The position numbers were made by a program, and so were the translations under genes. From Armatimonadota bacterium (GTDB lineage: Bacteria > Armatimonadota > Fimbriimonadia > Fimbriimonadales > Fimbriimonadaceae): a stretch of DNA of 64,000 nucleotides. Positions within the stretch are counted from its first letter, which is position 1, and every line of letters begins with the position of its first letter. The notes under the pieces were generated by a model. That model ran no database searches, was not told the DNA's origin, and was given only the letters and a program-made list of their open reading frames with translations. Below are positions 52,924 through 61,681 of this stretch, one piece after another. The stretch covers positions 1 through 64,000 of the forward strand of contig JAGQUX010000005.1 of assembly GCA_020438215.1 (NCBI GenBank). Direction: 5' to 3'.

Positions 52924-53850
52924 ATGGTTCTTGTCTACGGCACGATTTGTCTGGATCGTATCCATCGCGTGCCGAACTTGCCTCGCCCCGGCGGCTATGT
53001 TGAGATCGCCAGCACTGAGCTTCACCTCGGGGGAGAGGCAGCCAACACTGCCACCGCACTTGCTAAGTGGAAGGCCCCTACTATCCTTGCGGGAAATCGG
53101 CTTGGCAATGATGAATACACAAAATTTGTTCTCACACAACTGGAAGTAATGGGACTCAGAACAGATCACATTCAGTGTGGCGACTTCCAAACTCCGTTCT
53201 GTGAAATCTATGTCACTCCGGATGGGGAGCGGACGATGTTCGGTAGTGGGTTCGCGCAAATGCCCGAGCGATCCGATGCGAATGAACTCAATTCCATCGA
53301 ATTCGATTGGATTTCTGTGGATTGGAACCTGGGAGTAACGGCTTGGCGAGCCTGTGAGATCGCCAAAAACCAAGGCAAGAAAGTCTATGTTATGGATTTG
53401 GACTTGTCGGGTGCAGATCATAGGCCGATTGATTTCTGGCAATCCAGCACAGACACGTTCGGCGTCCGCGGAGATGAACAAGCAAATCTGCAATTTGTCA
53501 GCGAACAGGCAGGAAAGTATCATGGCATCCATATCCTCACCGATAGCCGGCGGGGAATCTATGTAAGTGGATTTGGTATCCCTTCAGTTCACATCCAGCC
53601 ATTTCCCATAGAACAACCGATCGACTCTACTGGTGCGGGAGATTGCTTCCGTGCAGGGATGCTCTACGGACTTGATCTGGGCTGGGAACTCGCCGATTGC
53701 CTTTCGTTTGCTTCGGCAGCTGGGGGCCTCAATGCCACGCGTGTTGGCGCGAATTCGAACATCCCCTCTCTTGACGAAATCCGAGCCCATATAGCGCGAT
53801 TCCCCGAAATTCAGGACGCTTTCCGCCAAGCCATTCCGCCGATGCGTTAG
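52924..53850 (+). CDS. PfkB/ribokinase family sugar kinase
   Basis: The 308-aa protein begins MVLVYGTICLDRIHRVPNLPRPGGYVE and has the glycine-rich GGEAANTATALAKWK. The C-terminal signature DSTGAGDCFRAGMLYGL contains the anion hole and catalytic Asp. It phosphorylates a sugar or nucleoside; the substrate is not predictable. No Shine-Dalgarno is present; CACAAT ends six bases before the ATG. Its TAG stop belongs to the TAGAAT element before the mntR-like gene, which continues in the same reading frame. Confidence 0.88.
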   Translation: MVLVYGTICLDRIHRVPNLPRPGGYVEIASTELHLGGEAANTATALAKWKAPTILAGNRLGNDEYTKFVLTQLEVMGLRTDHIQCGDFQTPFCEIYVTPDGERTMFGSGFAQMPERSDANELNSIEFDWISVDWNLGVTAWRACEIAKNQGKKVYVMDLDLSGADHRPIDFWQSSTDTFGVRGDEQANLQFVSEQAGKYHGIHILTDSRRGIYVSGFGIPSVHIQPFPIEQPIDSTGAGDCFRAGMLYGLDLGWELADCLSFASAAGGLNATRVGANSNIPSLDEIRAHIARFPEIQDAFRQAIPPMR

Positions 53851-53853
53851 AAT
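53848..53853 (+). promoter_or_regulatory. TAGAAT element before the mntR-like gene
   Basis: TAGAAT overlaps the PfkB TAG stop and is followed by six bases (CTTCTC) and an ATC codon. The identical hexamer also overlaps the upstream stop at 45714, where it precedes an ATG by six bases. Confidence 0.45.
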
Positions 53854-53859
53854 CTTCTC

Positions 53860-54264
53860 ATCTCCGATCCGACGCCTTTCCACCGCACTCGACAAGATCA
53901 CAGCCGGGAGACTGCGGAAGACTATGTTGAACTGATTCAAGAGCTAATTGAATCAAAGGGAGAAGCGCGCGCCACCGACCTCGCCGACAGGCTGGGCATT
54001 TCCAAAGTGGCCGTATCCAAAACTATCCAGCGATTAGCAAAAGAGGGACTCGTTGATAGTCAGCCTTATCGGAGCATCTTCCTCACTCAGGAAGGGCAGC
54101 AACTGGCCAAAGAAGCCAAAGAACGACACGTGGCCGTGGTCGAGTTCCTTCTCGCACTTGGAGTTTCTTCAGAAGTTGCGGAGATTGACGCCGAAGGGAT
54201 TGAACACCACGTCAGCGATGAAACCCTTACAAAAATGCGCGAGTTTGTCGCGAAGAAATCCTAA
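53860..54264 (+). CDS. mntR: MntR/DtxR family metal-dependent regulator, no canonical start codon
   Basis: The frame encodes DPTPFHRTR..ETAEDYVELIQELIES, a winged helix (ATDLADRLGISKVAVSKTIQRLAKEGLV), PYRSIFLTQEGQ.. and the metal-site segment DAEGIEHHVSDETL. This is full-length MntR, which represses Mn transport genes with Mn. Between the PfkB stop (53850) and this region there is no ATG, GTG or TTG. The first is a GTG at 54007, which would remove the first winged-helix part. I place the start at the ATC (53860), exactly six bases behind TAGAAT. A mutated ATG, true ATC initiation or read-through from PfkB are the options. Confidence 0.7.
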   Translation: MSDPTPFHRTRQDHSRETAEDYVELIQELIESKGEARATDLADRLGISKVAVSKTIQRLAKEGLVDSQPYRSIFLTQEGQQLAKEAKERHVAVVEFLLALGVSSEVAEIDAEGIEHHVSDETLTKMREFVAKKS

Positions 54265-55079
54265 TAACCGGTCGGAACGGCGATCGTGCCCTCGAAACGT
54301 AAATTCGGCTTTGCCGAAACCAGCACCGATTCATCAATGCTTTCCACTTGCATCAGGAGGTCACCACCAAAGCTCGATACGGTGATGTCCCCGACCACTC
54401 CTGATACCCGACTCCACTCAACAGCAGCGGCAGTGGCACCAGTCCCGCACCCTAGAGTCTCTCCAACGCCGCGCTCCCAAATCCGGATTTTGAGGTTGCG
54501 GTCATCCACCGCTTTTGTCCAGATCACACTAGTGCGCTCCGGGAAAATCGGGTTTCGTTCGAGTTTTGCCGAGACCTCTTCAAACCACGGGCTCTCGGGT
54601 AACTCATCCACCATGACAACAAAGTGCGTGCTCCCCGTACTGATCGCTGAACCTTTGACTCCGAATACTTCTTGCTCAATGAACGGTTTATGCGAACAAA
54701 CGGGAACGAGGCTCGGGATATAGGTGGCCCGTGGCATCGTAGAAATCACATCGCCATCTTTGATCGAAACAGGTACAAGCATCCCCCGCTGTAGAACACC
54801 AAATTCCTCGCCAATCCACCTTTTTTCATGGGCGAAGAACGAAGCGCACCGCAAACCGTTTCCGCAAAAATCTGACGTTCCGTCGGGGTTGTAAAAGGCC
54901 ATATCGAGGCCCCATTCTTCCGCACCAATGACGATAAACCCGTCCGCGCCGATCCCAAATCTGCGCTGACAAACGAACTTAGCGACTTCTTGTTTGGGGA
55001 GTCCTTCCACCTGATCTGCCGCAATAAGAACAAAGTCGTTGCCAACACTTTCGAGCTTCGCGAACTGAATCTCTCTCAT
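54261..55079 (-). CDS. dapF: Diaminopimelate epimerase
   Basis: The 272-aa cofactor-free epimerase converts LL- to meso-diaminopimelate for lysine and peptidoglycan. The two catalytic cysteines are in DFCGNGLRC (C72) and LGCGTGATAAA. VGNDFVLI, FGIGADGFIVI and FYNPDGT are conserved. The ATG at 55079 overlaps the stop of the gene upstream (ATGA); the longer frame to 55163 is not family-like. It converges on the mntR-like gene with a 4-base overlap. Confidence 0.94.
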   Translation of the reverse strand: MREIQFAKLESVGNDFVLIAADQVEGLPKQEVAKFVCQRRFGIGADGFIVIGAEEWGLDMAFYNPDGTSDFCGNGLRCASFFAHEKRWIGEEFGVLQRGMLVPVSIKDGDVISTMPRATYIPSLVPVCSHKPFIEQEVFGVKGSAISTGSTHFVVMVDELPESPWFEEVSAKLERNPIFPERTSVIWTKAVDDRNLKIRIWERGVGETLGCGTGATAAAVEWSRVSGVVGDITVSSFGGDLLMQVESIDESVLVSAKPNLRFEGTIAVPTGY

Positions 55080-57061
55080 ACGAGCGGCTCTAACCTCAAC
55101 TCCGCTCCCCGAACGATGGATCGGAACCAGTCTCCATTCGGGCTTACTACCGGCACCCACCAAGCGGCGGGACGGCGATTGCTTTGCTCCAGCCCTTCCA
55201 TGCAGATCACCGATTCGCGAATCAGCTCCATTCGCATCAGCTCGGCTTCCATCGCGATTTCTGCGCGTCGTTCTCTCATTTTTGTGATCGCATCAGCGGA
55301 TACCAGCACGTCTTGCTCGGCAGCAAGCTCGCGGAATTTGATGCGCAGGTCGATGATCTCTCCATCAATCCGCTCAAGCCTTTGCTGAATGCTCGTGCGA
55401 TCTTCCCAATCAGCACATTTCGGCTCTTTCTCCCAAATCTTCTTGCGCCAATGCCGACCAAGCTCATGCTGAGTTTCGTTTCTTTGTGCTTTGGCGTTTC
55501 TGAGTTCCGCTAAGACCGTCTGCTTCTTCTCTTTCACTTTCGAAATCTGACAGCTGAGTTTGCTGAGATCCTGTTGCATCGCCTGATACTCCGCCTCAAG
55601 ACTCTCCCATTGACCGCTCAGACGCGATTGGAGATAGCTCACAAGTTCCATCGGGCGGCGACATTGCGCCAATTCGCTTCGCATTGCCGATTGCTTCGCC
55701 CCAACTTCTCGCCACTGCTGAGCAAAGCTCTTTGCGCTCAGTTCTTTGGCTCCATAAGGACGCTGGAATGGCTCAGGAAACCGGAACCATTGATCGACAT
55801 CTTTCAATGCATCCCAAGCGGAGTACTTGATTCGCAGGATAGGGTTGAGCTCCAACCCATGCCCTGCCGACGCAAGCCCCTGCGACATTGCCGCTGAGCG
55901 GTGCACATAGCTACTCGCCCCTTCATGGAAGACGAACACAAACTCCCGCGCGAGCATGAGGATCAGCGAAACCGCCTTCCCGACCAGCACAATATCCGAT
56001 CCGAACTTCGCTTCCAGAACTTCCGCGAGTTCTTGTGCCGACGTAATTGGCTTTTTGAAACTGAATCCAACCGGCTCGGGGGTATTGATAACACCACCCC
56101 GATTTCCAATTCGCAATGTTCCTCGTCCGACTCCTGGGATAAAGAGATCGAACGGCAAAGCTCCTGTACCAAACCGATCGAGAGTGTAAATCTCCGATCC
56201 ACGCACCGCATCATCGTAGGCATTACGAGCGGCAGTTTTAGTTTCCGGATTCAAGAAGCGATCCACCACCTCAAACCGTTTGTGGTGCGCCGTCTGCGAA
56301 TTGAACTTCAAGAGCTGAGTCGTAGCCGTGGTTTCAATTTCCACCTTTTCGCCGGCAACAAACTCCCAAAGCGGATCAAGCATCGACTCATAGAGTCCAG
56401 AGATTGTCTTCGATTTTGGAGTTTCCAGAGCGTCGCAGAAAATCGCCATAAGGCGGTCTGCTTGTTCGCGACAGACCGGTCGGCCATGACAGGCCACACT
56501 CTTCAGGCTCTCATCAATCGCCCAATCTAAAGTCGATTGCAGGGCAGGAAAGACGTTTCGCGTTTGCTTCTCGGCAGTGATTCTGGTATCGCGGTTCAAA
56601 CCAACGACTCCGCGCCAGCCCCAAGCTTCGGTAAGTTGATCGAGTTTTGCCGGGCGAGAATGCTCAACCTTCCCTACTTTCGCCCCACCGCTCAACAATT
56701 TCTCTTTGGTGATCACAATCTCGGAGCCGAAAAGTGCACTGAATTCGCCGGCCGCACTCCACAAATCTTTGGTTGTCGTGTCATTGTGCGGCAAAGCGGC
56801 AAAGCCTTTACTCCCTTTGAGGCTATGCGATTTAGCAAAGTAATCCGTATCGTGAATCCCAACAACGAATCGGCGTTGGGAACCCATTTTCTGGTTCAAA
56901 ACGGCTAAACCAGACTTCATCGCCTCATCCCAGAAAACCGTCTGGCCGAGCGCAAGAAACGGAGCATCCGGTGCTACCGAATCCAATTCCTCGAATATGC
57001 GCGCGACTTTTTGACAGTTACTGTCCATGCTGGCTGAGTTCCGCCGAGAACAAAATCCCAT
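55076..57061 (-). CDS. Large hypothetical protein with coiled-coil C-terminus
   Basis: I do not recognise this 661-aa protein. The first two-thirds is alpha/beta without membrane segments or a signal peptide (..DAPFLALGQTVFWDEAMKSGLAVLN.., ..RRFVVGIHDTDYFAKSHSL.., ..DIVLVGKAVSLILMLAREFVFVFHEGAS..). From about residue 460 it is a long charged coiled coil (..LEAEYQAMQQDLSKLSCQISKVKEKKQTVLAELRNAK..). Two starts (57061 and 57028) are possible and neither has a strong ribosome site. It is translationally coupled to dapF. Confidence 0.65.
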   Translation of the reverse strand: MGFCSRRNSASMDSNCQKVARIFEELDSVAPDAPFLALGQTVFWDEAMKSGLAVLNQKMGSQRRFVVGIHDTDYFAKSHSLKGSKGFAALPHNDTTTKDLWSAAGEFSALFGSEIVITKEKLLSGGAKVGKVEHSRPAKLDQLTEAWGWRGVVGLNRDTRITAEKQTRNVFPALQSTLDWAIDESLKSVACHGRPVCREQADRLMAIFCDALETPKSKTISGLYESMLDPLWEFVAGEKVEIETTATTQLLKFNSQTAHHKRFEVVDRFLNPETKTAARNAYDDAVRGSEIYTLDRFGTGALPFDLFIPGVGRGTLRIGNRGGVINTPEPVGFSFKKPITSAQELAEVLEAKFGSDIVLVGKAVSLILMLAREFVFVFHEGASSYVHRSAAMSQGLASAGHGLELNPILRIKYSAWDALKDVDQWFRFPEPFQRPYGAKELSAKSFAQQWREVGAKQSAMRSELAQCRRPMELVSYLQSRLSGQWESLEAEYQAMQQDLSKLSCQISKVKEKKQTVLAELRNAKAQRNETQHELGRHWRKKIWEKEPKCADWEDRTSIQQRLERIDGEIIDLRIKFRELAAEQDVLVSADAITKMRERRAEIAMEAELMRMELIRESVICMEGLEQSNRRPAAWWVPVVSPNGDWFRSIVRGAELRLEPLV

Positions 57062-57180
57062 TTTGACCCGAGAAGTTCCCAGTTCCCAGGCTCACCCTCT
57101 GTTCTACGTAAGGAACTCAAAAATTGCTTCCTGAAAAATCACCCTGGAAAAAATACGGGGACGTGCCGATATTTGTTGTA

Positions 57181-57196
57181 GACGCAAGCATGCGTC
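57181..57196. promoter_or_regulatory. GACGCA-N4-TGCGTC inverted repeat upstream of the MerR gene
   Basis: A perfect 6-bp inverted repeat with a four-base spacer lies 27 bases before the MerR-family start. It is a plausible dimer operator, possibly for autoregulation, but it is a single occurrence. Confidence 0.35.
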
Positions 57197-57223
57197 GTGA
57201 TTCAGAGGAGCATCGACTCAAAC

Positions 57224-57499
57224 ATGAGCCTGTCGAAAGGGAAAAAGAACGGAACTGCAGTGAGCATTAGCATGGCTAGTCAGATCACTGGCGTAGAAGT
57301 TCATACCTTGCGCTATTGGGAGCGCGAATTCGCCGGATACCTTGATCCGATTCGTACGGATGGTGGCCAGCGACGCTATCGCGCCGAAGATATCCAAGTT
57401 GTGCTCGAACTCAAGCGTCTCCTCCGCGATGAAATGTTCAGCATTGCTGGTGCGCGAAAGCACCTTGCTCAACGGTTCAACGCTCGCCGCGCTGCCTAA
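57224..57499 (+). CDS. MerR-family regulator, DNA-binding domain only
   Basis: The 91-aa protein has the MerR winged helix: SISMASQITGVEVHTLRYWEREFAGYLDPIRTDGGQRRYRAEDIQVVLELKRLLRDE. The C-terminal stretch (MFSIAGARKHLAQRF) replaces an effector domain, so it looks like the short HspR/MlrA-like class. The RYW.REF variant (rather than RYYE) fits a MlrA-like type. GAGGAG lies upstream of the ATG, although 13 bases away; GTG at 57197 is an alternative. It overlaps the thyX stop by four bases. Confidence 0.82.
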   Translation: MSLSKGKKNGTAVSISMASQITGVEVHTLRYWEREFAGYLDPIRTDGGQRRYRAEDIQVVLELKRLLRDEMFSIAGARKHLAQRFNARRAA

Positions 57500-58371
57500 A
57501 CTGGCAGCTTTGGCTCTTCCGGCTCTTCGATTGGGGTTGCTTCCCGAATCGCCGTGAGCTTTTCTTCAAAGATATTCGCCGCGCGTCCGGTCAGACCGTG
57601 TTCTTGACCCGACAGCATTGCTTGAAGCGCGATGCACTCCGCCCGGCTCAACCGAACAGAACCCAAAATGTGCTGCTCAAACGCCTCGTATGCAAGCGGA
57701 GCAACCGCCCGAGCACATTCCGCCATAGCATCAGCATAAACCCGGATTTCGTACTGAGCGTGGGAATCCATCCGCAATCTCAAAAATCGGAATAGGTTGT
57801 GCAGGTCGATCTGCCAATACCACTCGGTGTAGAGCGAGAGTGGCAAGTTCGCACGCGCGATTTCCCGGGCAAGTCCTTGCTCAATCATCCCTTCGTAGTG
57901 AGCGTAAATTTGCTTTTGATCGGCTTCCATTTCAGCGAGCATCGCTTCCACCTGGGCATCTGGCAGAGTTTCATCACCCCGAGCTTGCTTATTGTTCTCG
58001 CTCTGCACCCGCATCTGGTCAGCATCCGGGATATAAAACTCGTCCTTCATGATCGAGTAGCGACCTGAGATTTCGTTCAAACGGGCGGTGCGGTGGCGTA
58101 CCCATTGCCGAGCAACGAAGATCGGCATTTTTGTGTGGAAGGTCAAAACCACTTGCTCGAATGGGGACGTGTGCTCATTGCGGAGGAGATAGTGGATCAA
58201 TCCGCGATCTTGGCGGAAACTCTTAGTGCCAGTGCCATAGCTCACTCGAGCGGATTGCACAATCCGGTCATCGCCGCCCATGTAATCGACCAGCCGGACA
58301 AAACCCTTATCCAAGACCTTAATTTCTTGATCCAAAAGCGCTTCCGCTGATTCCACCACTGCACGAGCCAT
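57496..58371 (-). CDS. thyX: Flavin-dependent thymidylate synthase
   Basis: This 291-aa enzyme makes dTMP from dUMP with FAD and methylene-THF. The ThyX motif RHRx7S is present as RHRTARLNEIS. IVQSARVSYGTG, EHTSPFEQVVLTFHTKMPIFVARQW and LHNLFRFLRLRMDSHAQYEIR follow. It is longer than many ThyX because of inserts. The start is the ATG at 58371, seven bases behind TAGAAT; codons up to 58401 lie within and before that promoter. Confidence 0.95.
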   Translation of the reverse strand: MARAVVESAEALLDQEIKVLDKGFVRLVDYMGGDDRIVQSARVSYGTGTKSFRQDRGLIHYLLRNEHTSPFEQVVLTFHTKMPIFVARQWVRHRTARLNEISGRYSIMKDEFYIPDADQMRVQSENNKQARGDETLPDAQVEAMLAEMEADQKQIYAHYEGMIEQGLAREIARANLPLSLYTEWYWQIDLHNLFRFLRLRMDSHAQYEIRVYADAMAECARAVAPLAYEAFEQHILGSVRLSRAECIALQAMLSGQEHGLTGRAANIFEEKLTAIREATPIEEPEEPKLPV

Positions 58372-58378
58372 GACAAGG

Positions 58379-58384
58379 ATTCTA
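58379..58384 (-). promoter_or_regulatory. TAGAAT element of thyX, leaderless spacing
   Basis: TAGAAT on the minus strand ends seven bases before the thyX ATG at 58371, with no ribosome site between. Confidence 0.48.
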
Positions 58385-58467
58385 ACATCCAGCACCTTCA
58401 ATTTCGCGCGGAAGTGAGGATTTGCGCCAAAGAACTTATCCCCATCGTCCGAGAATATGAGTAAGGA

Positions 58468-58926
58468 ATGGATTCATTCAAGATCACATCCATTGTTTTG
58501 GGCGTCCTGCTCCTCCTCTGCTGCGGCGGAGGCATCTTTATGATGAGCCAGGTCACCGACGCGATGGATAAACGCGCTACCGAGGCAAAAGAATTTGGAG
58601 ATGCCGCCACCGTTCAGATATTGAAAGGGTGGGATGCCGAGGTTTTGTCCGATCTTGCCACCAAGCGGTACCGCGATTCGTTCACCGTTGAACAGTTCCA
58701 AAAGAGCCTGGACGGAAACAAGAAAGCCCTCGGTGCGTTCAGCACAGGTTCTGGTCAAGCCAAGGTCATCAAAGCGGACAAAGACGGCGACAAAAAAGTC
58801 TTGAAGATGGAGTACACCAATCGGGCCAGCTTTGAAAACGGGCGCGGCAAAGTTGTGATGCACCTCCTGGTCGAGGATAAGACCTGGAAAATTGATCTCT
58901 TCCGAATCGACCCAGACGACGGTTAG
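58468..58926 (+). CDS. Small membrane-anchored protein, DUF4878-like fold
   Basis: The 152-aa protein has one hydrophobic N-terminal segment (about residues 6-24: SIVLGVLLLLCCGGGIFMM). The small domain behind it has the pattern of the NTF2/DUF4878 group: ..ILKGWDAEVLSDLATKRYRDSFTVEQFQKS.., ..VKMEYTNRASFENGRGKVVMHLLVEDKTWKIDLFRID. Its function is unknown and the family assignment tentative. GTAAGG lies before the ATG. It overlaps the pabA/trpG stop by four bases. Confidence 0.6.
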   Translation: MDSFKITSIVLGVLLLLCCGGGIFMMSQVTDAMDKRATEAKEFGDAATVQILKGWDAEVLSDLATKRYRDSFTVEQFQKSLDGNKKALGAFSTGSGQAKVIKADKDGDKKVLKMEYTNRASFENGRGKVVMHLLVEDKTWKIDLFRIDPDDG

Positions 58927-59522
58927 GCTCTCGCCCGAACCTGATTCACAAAATTCTGCACGATCTGCAAGCCGTGATCAGTCAGGATGGATTCTGGGTG
59001 GAACTGCACTCCTTCTATTGGAAGTTCCTTATGGCGCATCGCCATCACTTCCCCATCATCTTCGGATCGCGCGGTAACAACGAAATCTGACGGAATCGAT
59101 TCCTCGTCCACTACCAGCGAATGGTAACGAATCGCTTGAAACGGATTGGGGAGCCCTGCTAGACAGCCTTGCCCGTCGTGTTTGACCATGCTCGCCTTCC
59201 CATGCATGATCGTCTTGGCAATTCGCACGGTTCCCCCTGAAACCTGCCCAATCGTCTGATGCCCCAAGCACACGCCAAAAACTGGCTTGCCCGAAAGTCG
59301 AGAGTCACTGTCCAGTGCGACACGGACAATGTCCAAACAAACCCCGCTTTCGCTGGGAGTGCATGGCCCGGGCGACATTAATATCCCATCGAATTCGGCG
59401 CTGAGGAGATCATCAATGGTCAGCTCATCGTTGCGGACTACGTGACATTCCTCCCCACATTGACCAAGATATTGGACAAGGTTATGGGTGAAGCTATCGT
59501 AGTTATCAATGACCCAGATCAT
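58923..59522 (-). CDS. Anthranilate/aminodeoxychorismate synthase glutaminase subunit
   Basis: The 199-aa class I glutamine amidotransferase has VIDNYDSFTHNLVQYL, GILMSPGPCTPSESG and VFGVCLGHQTIGQ (catalytic Cys). The closing His-Glu is in GVQFHPESILTDHG. It supplies ammonia for anthranilate (TrpG) or aminodeoxychorismate (PabA). Neither partner subunit lies in the window, so it may be shared by both pathways. The length is normal. The 267-base gap upstream holds an orphan terminator pointing right. Confidence 0.93.
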   Translation of the reverse strand: MIWVIDNYDSFTHNLVQYLGQCGEECHVVRNDELTIDDLLSAEFDGILMSPGPCTPSESGVCLDIVRVALDSDSRLSGKPVFGVCLGHQTIGQVSGGTVRIAKTIMHGKASMVKHDGQGCLAGLPNPFQAIRYHSLVVDEESIPSDFVVTARSEDDGEVMAMRHKELPIEGVQFHPESILTDHGLQIVQNFVNQVRARA

Positions 59523-59757
59523 TTGCGCTCAATCGTATTGTGAACGGCAAGAACCGAGCCGAATAGTCCGGAAATCGGGGATAGCAATGACAATCACGGT
59601 CCGACTAAAGCCCCCTTTTCCACAACTCATTACCCAATTCATACCCAGACACCATCAACTCTTAACATTTCTAACCGAAGATATAGGTGGTTGCCGACGG
59701 AGGGACACGGAGCAAAAAGATTTCGTGCGATTTGGCAATCACGACAAGCAGTTCGAT

Positions 59758-59791
59758 ACGCGGTGATTGAGAACCACCGCGTTCTTTTTTT
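59758..59791 (+). terminator. Orphan Rho-independent terminator reading right
   Basis: An 8-bp stem (59758-59765 with 59775-59782, nine-base loop) is followed on the + strand by TCTTTTTTT. No + strand gene ends here: both flanking genes are leftward. It either ends an unannotated + strand transcript or acts only as a hairpin after typA on the minus strand, where the T-run is missing. Confidence 0.5.
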
Positions 59792-61616
59792 AACTCGGAG
59801 TGGATGCCCGGCGTTCGGACACGCGGCGATCACTGTGGTCAAGAATCTTTTTGCGGAAGCGAATCAGCTTCGGCGTAACTTCCAAGAGTTCATCATCGCG
59901 GAGCCATGCCAGTGCTTGCTCCAGCGAGAATTCTTTGTGTGAATCCAAAACCGTGGTGGCATCGCTGGTGGCAGAGCGCATGTTGGTTGCGGCCTTAGTT
60001 TTGGTGATGTTCACGACCATGTCTTCATCGCGAGCGTTTTGCCCGACGATCATCCCACCGTAAACATCTGTCCCCACGGGGAAGAACATCTGCCCGCGCT
60101 CCTGGATGTCTTCGTAAGCGTAGCGGGTGATCTTGCCCGGATCTTTCGCGATCAGCGAGCCTGATGCCCGGCTGACAACATTCCCCCGGAATTTCTCATA
60201 CCCTTCGAAGATCGTGCCCATGATCCCAGTTCCACGGGTCATGGTGAGATAGATGGAGCGGAACCCGATCAGGCCACGCGTGGGAACGCTAACAATTACT
60301 CGGCTTCGTCCATTGCCGAGCGTTTCCATGTTCAGAATCTCTGCTTTACGGCGGCTGAGCTCTTCCATGATGTCGCCCATCGCCTCATCATCGTATTCCA
60401 GAGTGGCTTGTTCGATCGGCTCGAGCGTGCCCAGCTCATTCTCCTTGTAAATAACCTGCGGACGCGCAATCGCCATTTCGTAGCCTTCACGCCGCATTGT
60501 CTCAATGAGAACCGAGAGTTGCATCTCGCCACGGGCGGCAACTGTCACCGTATCTGCTGGCGCATTGCGATCAATTTTTAGGCTGACAGAAACCTTTTCT
60601 TCCTTCTCCAGCCGCTCCCGAATCTTGTGGATAGTCAGGAACTTGCCGCCATCTTTCCCGGAAAGCGGTGAGGTGTTGGCATAGAAGTTCATTGTGAGGG
60701 TGCTCGGCTCCACTTCGATACGAGGCATCGGCTCCACGAACCCTTGATCGCAAATTGTGTCGCCAATCAGGACTTCATCAATGCCAGAAAGCATGACAAT
60801 TTCGCCCGCTTCGCCGACTTCAATTTCGGTGAGTTTAAGCGACTGGTAGTTCCAAACCTTGGTGACGTTGAAGCCGATCTGCTTGCCTTCCTCGTTCACT
60901 TGCACCAACCGGTCGCCAACCCGAACTCGCCCGCGAAGGAGCTTGCCGCCAAAGATCCGACCGAGATACTCGCTATGATCCAGATTGTTGATCTGGAGCT
61001 TCATCGGCCCATCTTGCTCAACGCGCGGCGAAGGGATTTCATTGACGATCGCTTCAAACAGAACGCGAAGATCTTGCTCATCGCCATCCGGCTTGATGCG
61101 CGCAAACCCGTTGACGCCGCTGGCATACAGCACCGGAAATTCGAGGTCTTCTTCTTCTGCTCCTAAGTCAATAAAGAGGTCGATTGTTTTATCGTAAGCT
61201 TCAAGCGGTCGTGCCCCATCGCGGTCAATCTTATTGACTACAACCAAAACTTTCAAACCGTTATCAAGTGCTTTCTTGAGAACAAAGCGAGTTTGTGGCA
61301 TCGGGCCTTCGCAGGCATCCACAACCAGCAAAACGCCGTCGACCATACTCAGAACGCGTTCGACTTCCCCACCAAAGTCGGCGTGCCCCGGAGTATCAAC
61401 AATGTTGATCTTCACGCCCTGATAGCTCACGCTGGCAACTTTAGAAAGAATCGTAATGCCGCGCTCGCGTTCCAGGTCGTTTGAGTCCATGACCCGATCC
61501 GCGACAGATTCGTTTTCGCGGAACATCCCGGCTTGTTTAAAGATGGCATCAACGAGAGTTGTTTTCCCGTGATCAACGTGGGCAATGATGCCGATATTGC
61601 GGATGGGTTGAGACAT
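59790..61616 (-). CDS. typA: GTP-binding protein TypA/BipA
   Basis: This 608-aa translational GTPase has [23 protein letters not shown] (G1), GITILSK (G2), [17 protein letters not shown] (G3) and [12 protein letters not shown] (G4). EF-G-like domains and the TypA-specific C-terminus follow (..[19 protein letters not shown]..). It binds ribosomes and affects assembly and stress growth. The start is MSQPIRN at 61616; TTG at 61628 extends it. TATCTT lies ten bases upstream, giving a leader of about four bases. Confidence 0.96.
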   Translation of the reverse strand: MSQPIRNIGIIAHVDHGKTTLVDAIFKQAGMFRENESVADRVMDSNDLERERGITILSKVASVSYQGVKINIVDTPGHADFGGEVERVLSMVDGVLLVVDACEGPMPQTRFVLKKALDNGLKVLVVVNKIDRDGARPLEAYDKTIDLFIDLGAEEEDLEFPVLYASGVNGFARIKPDGDEQDLRVLFEAIVNEIPSPRVEQDGPMKLQINNLDHSEYLGRIFGGKLLRGRVRVGDRLVQVNEEGKQIGFNVTKVWNYQSLKLTEIEVGEAGEIVMLSGIDEVLIGDTICDQGFVEPMPRIEVEPSTLTMNFYANTSPLSGKDGGKFLTIHKIRERLEKEEKVSVSLKIDRNAPADTVTVAARGEMQLSVLIETMRREGYEMAIARPQVIYKENELGTLEPIEQATLEYDDEAMGDIMEELSRRKAEILNMETLGNGRSRVIVSVPTRGLIGFRSIYLTMTRGTGIMGTIFEGYEKFRGNVVSRASGSLIAKDPGKITRYAYEDIQERGQMFFPVGTDVYGGMIVGQNARDEDMVVNITKTKAATNMRSATSDATTVLDSHKEFSLEQALAWLRDDELLEVTPKLIRFRKKILDHSDRRVSERRASTPS

Positions 61617-61681
61617 GACCAAGCGCAAGATACCAATTTGAACCCAGGCTTAACCGGGCCATGCTCCCAGACGTCCCGCCG

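Noticed and set aside
59509-59766. An 85-codon + strand frame in the typA-pabA/trpG gap
   Set aside because: No ribosome site, no recognisable protein pattern and unusual composition; a non-coding transcript is a better idea for this gap.
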